Below, in pieces: positions 8,626 through 15,119 of a stretch of DNA of 64,000 nt; positions within the stretch are counted from its first letter, which is position 1, and each line of letters opens with the position of its first letter. The notes under the pieces are model-generated. The model did not search any database, was not told where the DNA came from, and was given only the letters and a program-made list of their open reading frames with translations. Origin of the DNA: JAENVU01 sp046598395 (GTDB lineage Bacteria > Actinomycetota > Acidimicrobiia > IMCC26256 > JAENVU01). The position numbers and the translations under genes are program-made. The DNA is taken from NCBI GenBank assembly GCA_046598395.1, contig JBKJIQ010000013.1, positions 62,001-126,000 on the forward strand, written 5' to 3'.

Positions 8626-8820
8626 ATGACTGAGCACACGATGGTGACGCCCGACCTGGTGATGACGATCGACCAAGCGCTCGAACGCTTCGGTGCCCGT
8701 GATCTCGTCTCCGGTTCCGAGGTTGTCGACTTCTTGCTCGACCTGCGGCTCGCCGTAGTGAACAGCTCCGACCGGGCCATCGCCCAGCTGCTCGAAGAAG
8801 AGCGCCAGCCCACCGCATAG
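8626..8820 (+). CDS. Small acidic hypothetical protein
   Basis: 64-aa protein starting at an ATG with a strong ribosome binding site (GAAGGGAG, 5 nt upstream). It is acidic and helical (ALERFGARDLVSGSEVVDF, then a DLRLAVV segment and a charged QLLEEERQ end), with no signal or membrane segment. I recognise no family. It stands alone between sufU and the L,D-transpeptidase, with its own probable promoter. Confidence 0.7.
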   Translation: MTEHTMVTPDLVMTIDQALERFGARDLVSGSEVVDFLLDLRLAVVNSSDRAIAQLLEEERQPTA

Positions 8821-9019
8821 TTCTGGAGGGCGATCGTTCGCCTTACCGGCTCAGCACCACCCCATTGCCAGTTGGCGCGGGCGGTGTGCTCCGCGAGCCG
8901 CCGAGGTCCAGGTCGCCTGGGTACAGCCCGGATCGCAACATCACCGAATGGTATGCGCCGGGTCGATCGGCGGGGCAGGTACGCTTTGCGGCTCCCGAGG
9001 AAGATCGATCGGCACCATC
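8821..9019. other. 199-bp non-coding gap before the L,D-transpeptidase gene
   Basis: No convincing gene. A possible -10 box TACGCT lies at 8980-8985. A GAGGAAG purine stretch near 8998 is rather far (about 17 nt) from the ATG at 9020 to be a good ribosome binding site. No riboswitch-like structure was recognised. Confidence 0.4.
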
Positions 9020-10027
9020 ATGGCTGACGCAACCCGTCAAGAACGTCGCGCCGAGTCCCGCCGGGCCAAGCGATCGCGCCACAAGTGGCTCGCGATCGCG
9101 ATCGCAACCGTGATCGCGGCGGGCGCCGCAGTTGGAATCGGCATCGCCGTCACCAACTCGGATCGTTCGGGTGCCAGCGCCGCACCAACGCGTCGGAGCA
9201 CAACCAGTTCGTCATCGTCGTCGACCTCCACCCAACCAACGACCACAACCACCACGCTGCCACCGTTGGTCCAGCCCGCCGCCGCGCTGACCTTGCCGGG
9301 CTTCTCCGGGACCCTCGGATCGGGCGCGAACGCCGATCTCGTGCGCCCTTACCAGCAGCGCCTCGCCGACCTCCACTTCGATCCCGGCGCTATTGATGGC
9401 AACTACGGCGAGGCCACCGCGTACGCGGTCGAAGCCCTCCAGAAGATGGCAGGGTTCGAGCGGACGGGGCGGATCGGTACCGCCGAGGCGCTCATGCTGG
9501 CTGCGTTCCAATACGCGCCACCGCTCGAGCCCACCGGCGAACCGAATCGCACCGAGGTCGACGTCGCGAAGCAGGTCATCACGCTGTATGAGAACTACCA
9601 AGTTCGACTCATCACCACCACGTCCACGGGCTCCGGTGAGCACTACTGCTACAACACCCCCCGCGAAACTCCGACCCAACACATCTGCGAGGTTGCCACC
9701 ACGCCGTCGGGTCGGTTCACCTACACGCGGTTCGTTTCCGGTTGGGACAAGTCGCCGCTCGGACAGCTCTACCAACCGTTCTATTTCAACGGTGGAATCG
9801 CAGTGCACGGCTACTCGAGCGTTCCCACGTCTCCCGCCTCGCATGGGTGCACTCGGATTCCCATGCACATCGCGGAGTACTTCCACACCCTGGTCAAAGT
9901 GAACGATCCGGTGTACGTCTTCGGTGGTACTCCCGCCCAAATCCTGTCGAGCACACGGATCGGCCCGGCACCCCCCGCCGCGACGCCGCCGGAGACCACG
10001 GCACCGGTCACACCAACCGCGAGCTGA
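9020..10027 (+). CDS. Exported L,D-transpeptidase with peptidoglycan-binding domain
   Basis: 335 aa. Basic N-terminus followed by one membrane anchor (about residues 24-48, WLAIAIATVIAAG...), a Ser/Thr-rich linker (about 52-78), a PG_binding_1 domain (about 95-160, YQQRLADLHFDPGAIDGNYG) and a C-terminal YkuD catalytic domain. The active site is SHGCTRI with H275 and nucleophile C277, preceded by the conserved VHGY. It would make 3-3 cross-links or attach proteins in peptidoglycan outside the membrane. The ATG at 9020 places the basic and membrane segments correctly. A Pro/Thr tail follows the catalytic domain. Confidence 0.88.
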   Translation: MADATRQERRAESRRAKRSRHKWLAIAIATVIAAGAAVGIGIAVTNSDRSGASAAPTRRSTTSSSSSSTSTQPTTTTTTLPPLVQPAAALTLPGFSGTLGSGANADLVRPYQQRLADLHFDPGAIDGNYGEATAYAVEALQKMAGFERTGRIGTAEALMLAAFQYAPPLEPTGEPNRTEVDVAKQVITLYENYQVRLITTTSTGSGEHYCYNTPRETPTQHICEVATTPSGRFTYTRFVSGWDKSPLGQLYQPFYFNGGIAVHGYSSVPTSPASHGCTRIPMHIAEYFHTLVKVNDPVYVFGGTPAQILSSTRIGPAPPAATPPETTAPVTPTAS

Positions 10028-10031
10028 CCCC

Positions 10032-11087
10032 ATGAGCGAACTGATGCGGGCCTGGCAGCTCCGAGAGTATGGGCGCCCCACCGAGGTCCTCCAGCTCGAC
10101 ACCGTGCCCGTCCCCACGCCCGGCGCGGGCGAAGTACTCGTCAAGATCCAGGCGATCCCGTTCAACTTCAACGATCTCGAACGCATCACCGGCGGCAACA
10201 TGATGGTCCGTCCCGAGTTCCCGTACAGCCCCGGGATGGAAGTGATGGGAGTCGTCGTCGCGTGTGGCGACGGTGCGGAGGCATGGTCGGGTCGTCGGGT
10301 GGTGGCGATGCCCGGGGGCGCCCACGGCGGGTTCGCCGAATACGCCGTCTGTGCGGTGGCGTCGACCTTCGAGATGCCCGCATCGGTACCACTGCCCGGC
10401 GCGGCCGCGCTCTACTTCCCCTTTCACCTCGCGTGGCTCGGCCTCTTTGATCGCGCCGAACTCCAAGCAGACGAAACCGTGCTGATCCATGCTGGCGCGG
10501 GTGGATCAGGATCGGCGGCGATTCAACTCGCCAAGAGCGTTGGAGCTCGGGTCATCGCCACCGCCGGCACCAACGCCAAGGTGGCACTCTGTCGGGATCT
10601 CGGAGCCGACGTTGCCATCAATTACACGACCGACGACTTCGCCGCCGCGGTCCTTGCCGATACGGCCAATCGCGGGGCCGACGTGGTGTTCGACAACGTG
10701 GGCGAAGCCGTGATGGAAGCGTCGATGAACTGCACCGCGTACAACGGCCGCTACCTCATGATGGGCTTTGCTTCCAACAAGCTGGTGGCCGACGAGCCGT
10801 TCATCGTGCCGCGCCGGGTCGCGCTCGGGAACTTCAAGCTCTGCGGCGTCCTCCTCGCGTATCAGCCGCCGGAAGTCGCCGAGATGGTCAAGACTGCGAT
10901 GGGTTGGAACTTCGCATCCAACGAACTGGGGGCAACGATCATGCGCGAGATTGTGGAGCTGGTGGTTGCCGGAACCGTGAAGCCGGTCGTGGGTCGCACG
11001 ATCAGTTTTGCCGACATTCCGGCGGCGATCGAGGCGATGGAGCACCGCAAGACCGTGGGCCGGACGATCGCCCTGCTCGACTCCTGA
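10032..11087 (+). CDS. Zinc-free NADPH:quinone oxidoreductase-like (MDR superfamily)
   Basis: 351-aa medium-chain dehydrogenase/reductase. The N-terminal GroES-like part has FNFNDLERITG, typical of the quinone-reductase branch that lacks catalytic zinc. The Rossmann part has VLIHAGAGGSGSAAIQLAK at about residues 150-168 for NAD(P)H binding. The substrate cannot be told from sequence. The ATG at 10032 is 4 nt after the transpeptidase stop, so the two may share a transcript although functions differ. It converges with the sufB-D-Rieske-C unit 19 bp away. Confidence 0.85.
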   Translation: MSELMRAWQLREYGRPTEVLQLDTVPVPTPGAGEVLVKIQAIPFNFNDLERITGGNMMVRPEFPYSPGMEVMGVVVACGDGAEAWSGRRVVAMPGGAHGGFAEYAVCAVASTFEMPASVPLPGAAALYFPFHLAWLGLFDRAELQADETVLIHAGAGGSGSAAIQLAKSVGARVIATAGTNAKVALCRDLGADVAINYTTDDFAAAVLADTANRGADVVFDNVGEAVMEASMNCTAYNGRYLMMGFASNKLVADEPFIVPRRVALGNFKLCGVLLAYQPPEVAEMVKTAMGWNFASNELGATIMREIVELVVAGTVKPVVGRTISFADIPAAIEAMEHRKTVGRTIALLDS

Positions 11088-11106
11088 CCCAGCCGCAACT
11101 GGTCGT

Positions 11107-11883
11107 TCAGAACTTGGCCGGAGCCACCGCCGGCACCGCGATCGGGCCGGGAATCTCGATACCGAGCCGTTGCGCGAGTCCTTCGTAGCCGGAGATCTCG
11201 AGTTCATCCGCGAGTTCCGGGCCACCCGAGGTCACCACGCGACCGCCCATGAAGACGTGCACGCGGTCGGGTCGCAGTTCCGTGAGCAGCCGGACGTAGT
11301 GCGTAATCGCCAAGACCCCCACGCCGACATCGTTGGTCAGCGCTTCGATGCGACGGGCGACGTCGCGCAGCGCATCCACATCCAGACCGGAGTCGATCTC
11401 GTCGAGCACCGCGAAGCGGGGCTGCAGCACGGCCAACTGCAGGGTCTCGGTGCGCTTCTGTTCGCCGCCGGAGAACTCGACGTTCACCCCGCGTGTCAGA
11501 AACTCGTCGCGCACGCCCAGCCGCTCCGCCTCCGGCACGATCCGGGCCAGCGCACCTACATCGCCGTCGGTTGCGGCGGTCACGAGTTCCAGGACGCGAA
11601 CGCCGGCCACCTCCACCGGGTACTGGTGGGTCAAGAACAGTCCCAAACGCGCCCGCTCCCACGTGGGGAGCCCGAGCAGTTCTTCGCCGTCGATCGTGAC
11701 CGACCCGCTCGTGACCGTGTAGTCGGACCGACCCATCAGCACATGAGAAAGGGTGCTCTTTCCCGACCCGTTCGGTCCCATGAGCGCGTGAACTTCGCCG
11801 GAGTTCACCTCGAGATCTACGCCGCGCAGGATCTCGACGTCGCCCACCGACGCGTGCAGGTCTTGAATCCTCAACTGGCTCAC
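11107..11883 (-). CDS. sufC: SufC Fe-S assembly ATPase (second copy, with sufBD)
   Basis: 258-aa ABC ATPase, with a GTG start overlapping the stop of the Rieske gene (GTGA). Walker A GPNGSGKST at residues 35-43, signature FSGGEQKRTE, Walker B FAVLDEIDSGLDVD and AITHY near the C-terminus. It is the last gene of sufB-sufD-ferredoxin-sufC. By context this copy is the natural partner of the SufBD scaffold here. It differs widely from the other SufC at 5971-6744, so the pair is not a recent duplication. Confidence 0.92.
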   Translation of the reverse strand: MSQLRIQDLHASVGDVEILRGVDLEVNSGEVHALMGPNGSGKSTLSHVLMGRSDYTVTSGSVTIDGEELLGLPTWERARLGLFLTHQYPVEVAGVRVLELVTAATDGDVGALARIVPEAERLGVRDEFLTRGVNVEFSGGEQKRTETLQLAVLQPRFAVLDEIDSGLDVDALRDVARRIEALTNDVGVGVLAITHYVRLLTELRPDRVHVFMGGRVVTSGGPELADELEISGYEGLAQRLGIEIPGPIAVPAVAPAKF

Positions 11884-12212
11884 TTCACCACCACCATGAC
11901 GTCGTGATCCTTCACTTCGAGCGCGTAGACCGCAACGGGTTGGGTAGCGGGGAGCGTCTGAGCCTCGCCCGTGGTGAGTGAAAACGTGGACCCATGCTTC
12001 GGGCACTCGATCTCACACTCGTCCGCCCAGACATCGCCTTCGGCCAACGAAAAATCGGCGTGCGAACATTCATCGGCGATCGCGTACCAACCGCCGTGAC
12101 CGTCATCGACGTCGGGAAGATGGACCACGCAGAGTCGGATACCTTCAATATCAAATCGGCGGGCCGCGCCGACCGCAACGTCGGCGGTGGAACACACCCG
12201 GACGCCGCTCAC
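11880..12212 (-). CDS. Rieske-type [2Fe-2S] ferredoxin in the suf operon
   Basis: 110-aa Rieske protein of the small ferredoxin type found in Suf operons and with aromatic dioxygenases. The two cluster-binding boxes are CSHADFSL (Cys and His about residues 49-51) and CPKHGSTF (about 69-72). No signal peptide, so cytoplasmic. The GTG start overlaps the sufD stop and the stop overlaps the sufC start, which shows tight coupling. Its role is probably electron supply or an early cluster acceptor; that role is inference from context. Confidence 0.92.
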   Translation of the reverse strand: MSGVRVCSTADVAVGAARRFDIEGIRLCVVHLPDVDDGHGGWYAIADECSHADFSLAEGDVWADECEIECPKHGSTFSLTTGEAQTLPATQPVAVYALEVKDHDVMVVVK

Positions 12213-13513
12213 GCGCCGCGCCCGTGGAGGTGTCCGACCTTCTCATGCACGGCGCGCCGAAGTGGCTCAGCGAGTGCCGGCACCGGGAGGCGGGAGAACA
12301 CATCTTCGAAGAAGCCCAGAACGATCAAACGTTCCGCGTCGTCGGGTCGCACCCCACGAGTCTCGAGGTAATAGAGCTGATCGTCGTCGATCGGACCAAC
12401 CGTGGAGGCGTGTGAGCACCGAACGTCGTCGGCTTCAATCTCGAGGTTCGGAATCGATTCTGCACCGGCGCCCTCGGTGAGTACCAAGGTGCGGTTCGAC
12501 TGCGTCGCTTCAACCTTCTGTGCGTCAGGCCGGATACGGATCAGTCCCGAGTACACCGACCGGGCCGTATCTTCGACTGCGCCTTTGAAGAGCAGGTCAC
12601 TGCGGGTGCGCGGGGCGACGTGATCCTGGAAGGTTCGGAAGTCATGCATCTGATTGCCGTCGCCGAAGTAGACCGCAAGCAGATCGCTCTGCGCGCCCTG
12701 ACCATCGAGGCGCGCCTCGGTGCGCAGGCGCGCGTAGTCGCCGCCCAGGGCCACCGCGGACGACGAGAGTCGCGCGTCTCGGCCCAGGTGCGCGCGTTGG
12801 AATCCAATCGACCAGGTCTGGTCGCCGTACTCCTGAACGCTCACGTGGCGAACGTGCGCGCCGTCGCCGATCGCAAGTTCCACGACACCGTTCACCAGAT
12901 GGGTAACGCCGGAGGCCGACGCGTGCCGTTCGAGCACCGTGACTTCACTGCCCTCTTCGGCAACCACGAGGGTGTGCGGGAACGACGCCAGACCGTCGCC
13001 CTCGGCCCAGTGCAGCACCACGATCGGTTGGGTGACCACCACACCGCGGGGCACCTTCACGAAGGCGCCCCCGGCCAGGAACGCATCGTGGAGCAGACTG
13101 AACGCATCCGGCGATGCGTCCGCGACCTGACCCAACCACGGTTCCACGGCCGACGCGTCACAAGTGGCGAGCTCGCAGACCGTGACGCCTTGGGCAACCA
13201 GCTCTGGGCTGAGCTCATGATGCACGACGCGTCCGTCACGGACCACCACCAGCGCGGCCCGTTCGCCGAGCTCGGACGCGAGCGGGCCGCCGCCGGGAGC
13301 GTTCTCCACACCGGGCTCGCCCAGCTCCGCCGCGGTGAGCGGGCGGAAACGCTCGAGATCGAGCTGGTTGATGCGTGAGTAACGCCAGATCTCTTCGGCG
13401 TCGGTGGGCCACGCAATGGTTGCAAGCTGCTCGGCCGCGCGTTGACGCCGCGCGACCAACCAAGGTGGGCCGCCGAGCGCGCCCGCGGCGTCAGGAGTAA
13501 ATCCGTGGGTCAT
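12209..13513 (-). CDS. sufD: SufD, Fe-S scaffold subunit
   Basis: 434-aa SufB/SufD-family protein with the beta-helical core and the C-terminal segment typical of SufD (SNRTLVLTEGAGAESIPNLEIEADD split over about residues 335-360, and CSHASTVGPIDDDQLYYLETRG). SufD with SufB and SufC forms the SufBC2D complex that builds Fe-S clusters. ATG start 84 nt after the sufB stop; the stop overlaps the Rieske start. Confidence 0.94.
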   Translation of the reverse strand: MTHGFTPDAAGALGGPPWLVARRQRAAEQLATIAWPTDAEEIWRYSRINQLDLERFRPLTAAELGEPGVENAPGGGPLASELGERAALVVVRDGRVVHHELSPELVAQGVTVCELATCDASAVEPWLGQVADASPDAFSLLHDAFLAGGAFVKVPRGVVVTQPIVVLHWAEGDGLASFPHTLVVAEEGSEVTVLERHASASGVTHLVNGVVELAIGDGAHVRHVSVQEYGDQTWSIGFQRAHLGRDARLSSSAVALGGDYARLRTEARLDGQGAQSDLLAVYFGDGNQMHDFRTFQDHVAPRTRSDLLFKGAVEDTARSVYSGLIRIRPDAQKVEATQSNRTLVLTEGAGAESIPNLEIEADDVRCSHASTVGPIDDDQLYYLETRGVRPDDAERLIVLGFFEDVFSRLPVPALAEPLRRAVHEKVGHLHGRGA

Positions 13514-13530
13514 CGAATGGGTGCTGCGGT

Positions 13531-13615
13531 CAGCCGACCGAGCCCTCCATCACTCTGGTCAGCTGCGGTCGGAGTGCGGACCCGAGCGCGTGCAGCGTCA
13601 TCCGACCGAGCCTTC
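13531..13615 (-). repeat. Short direct repeat of the sufB 3' end in the sufB-sufD gap
   Basis: The last bases of sufB encode MEGSVG-stop. In the 84-bp gap to sufD the same 17-bp block recurs (13533-13549; CCGACCGAGCCCTCCAT on the plus strand) with one difference from 13599-13615, again reading MEGSVG-stop in another frame. It looks like a short duplication of the gene end. Confidence 0.5.
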
Positions 13616-15001
13616 CATATTCATCTCGATCAGCCGGGAGAGCTCCACGGCGTATTCCATCGGGAGGGTTTTGACAATCGGCTCGATGAACCCGTTCACG
13701 ATCATCGCGGTTGCTTGCTGCTCGGTCAGGCCCCGACTCATCAGGTAAAAGAGTTGGTCGTCACCGACCTTCGAGACGGTTGCCTCATGGCCGATACGCG
13801 CGTCCTGGGCGTCGATCTCCATATAAGGGTACGTGTCCGACCGGGATTCGTCGTCGAGGATCAGCGCATCGCAACGCACATGGCTCTTCACCGAGTGCGC
13901 GCCCTCTTCCACCTTGACCAGCCCGCGGTAGGTGGTGCGCCCGCCGTCTTTCGAGATCGACTTGCTGTCGATGATCGACGTGGTCTCCGGCGCGACGTGG
14001 GTCATCTTCGCGCCCGCGTCCTGGTGCTGGCCGGCGCCGGCGTACGCGACCGACAACACTTCTCCGTGGGCCTTCGGGCCGGTCATCACGACCGCCGGAT
14101 ACTTCATCGTGAGCTTGGAACCAAGGTTGCCGTCGATCCATTCGACGGTGGCCTCGGTCTCGGCCACCGCGCGCTTGGTGACGAGGTTGTACACGTTCGG
14201 CGACCAGTTCTGAATCGTGGTGTAGCGAATGCGTGCACCCGGCTTGGCGATGAGTTCAACCACCGCGGAGTGCAACGAGTCGGTGGAGTAGACCGGCGCG
14301 GAGCAACCCTCCACGTAGTGCACCGAGGAACCTTCGTCCGCAATGATCAGCGTCCGCTCGAACTGACCGGCATTCTCCGCGTTGATGCGGAAGTACGCCT
14401 GCAACGGCATGTCGACGTGCACGCCTGGCGGCACGTAAATGAAGGACCCCCCAGACCAGACGGCCGAGTTGAGCGCAGCGAACTTGTTGTCGCCCGGAGG
14501 AATGACGGTGCCGAAGTACTTCTGCACGATCTCGGGGTAGTCCTTGAGGGCTTGGTCCATGCTGGTGAACAGCACGCCGAGCTCCTCGAGATCCTCGCGG
14601 TTCTTGTGATACACGACCTCAGATTCGAACTGCGCCGTGACACCTGCGAGGAACTTGCGCTCGGCTTCGGGGATGCCGAGCTTCTCGTAGGTGTTCTTCA
14701 TGCTCTCGGGCAGCATGTCCCAGTCGTTGACCGGACCTTCGGTGGGCTTCAGGTAGTAGTAGATGTCGTCGAAGTCGATATCGGGCATGTTCTTCGCGAA
14801 CCAGTCGAGCATCGGCTTACGCTCGAACCTTTTCAGCGCATTAAGCCGGAACTTGGTCATCCAGTCCGGCTCGGACTTGCGATCGGAGATCTCCTGGACC
14901 GTCTTCTCGTTCAGGCCCTTGTGGGGCGTGTAGACGTAGTCGTCGGTCGAATCGTGCCATCCAAGCTGGTATTTCCCGAGGTCAATGCCCTTGACGGCCA
15001 T
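13598..15001 (-). CDS. sufB: SufB, Fe-S scaffold subunit
   Basis: 467-aa SufB, the core scaffold of the SufBC2D Fe-S assembly complex. Typical features are the N-terminal GWHDSTDDYVYTPHKGL, GGSFIYVPPGVHVDMPLQ near residues 183-200, the conserved VEGCSAP (Cys about 239) and the C-terminal RIGHEATVSKVGDDQLFY. Length is normal. The ATG at 15001 has a GGAGAT ribosome binding site 8 nt upstream. It is the first gene of sufB-sufD-Rieske-sufC. A stem-loop and a palindromic operator lie in its leader. Confidence 0.96.
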   Translation of the reverse strand: MAVKGIDLGKYQLGWHDSTDDYVYTPHKGLNEKTVQEISDRKSEPDWMTKFRLNALKRFERKPMLDWFAKNMPDIDFDDIYYYLKPTEGPVNDWDMLPESMKNTYEKLGIPEAERKFLAGVTAQFESEVVYHKNREDLEELGVLFTSMDQALKDYPEIVQKYFGTVIPPGDNKFAALNSAVWSGGSFIYVPPGVHVDMPLQAYFRINAENAGQFERTLIIADEGSSVHYVEGCSAPVYSTDSLHSAVVELIAKPGARIRYTTIQNWSPNVYNLVTKRAVAETEATVEWIDGNLGSKLTMKYPAVVMTGPKAHGEVLSVAYAGAGQHQDAGAKMTHVAPETTSIIDSKSISKDGGRTTYRGLVKVEEGAHSVKSHVRCDALILDDESRSDTYPYMEIDAQDARIGHEATVSKVGDDQLFYLMSRGLTEQQATAMIVNGFIEPIVKTLPMEYAVELSRLIEMNMEGSVG

Positions 15002-15023
15002 GCGGTATCTCCGTAGCTAGGGG

Positions 15024-15043
15024 CCCGGCCGGGGGCGGCCGGG
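15024..15043 (-). promoter_or_regulatory. Stem-loop in the sufB leader
   Basis: CCCGGCC / GGCCGGG inverted repeat (7 bp, 6-nt loop) between the operator and the sufB ribosome binding site. It could modulate translation or mRNA stability; no known riboswitch class is recognised. Confidence 0.35.
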
Positions 15044-15045
15044 TA

Positions 15046-15064
15046 TTTCCACTACGCAGATAGT
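15046..15064. promoter_or_regulatory. Palindromic operator upstream of sufB
   Basis: TTTCCACTACG-CAGA-TAGT, the same layout as 5943-5961 before sufC-sufS-sufU (ACTA-N6-TAGT core). On the minus strand the sequence TACTAT directly next to it may be the -10 box of the suf promoter, so a bound protein would block RNA polymerase. Likely common control of both suf units. Confidence 0.6.
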
Positions 15065-15119
15065 AACAATCCCCCAGGCCGTTCGTCGATGCGTCGGGGG
15101 TCACACCCGAGGGGCCGTT

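Noticed and set aside
8821..9019. Cyclic di-AMP (ydaO-type) riboswitch before the L,D-transpeptidase
   Set aside because: Such riboswitches often precede wall-hydrolase genes in actinobacteria, but I could not recognise the conserved core here.
13442..15016. Long plus-strand open frame (about 524 codons) opposite sufD/sufB
   Set aside because: It is antisense to two clear Suf genes, rich in His/Arg/Val and with no domain; typical high-GC shadow frame.
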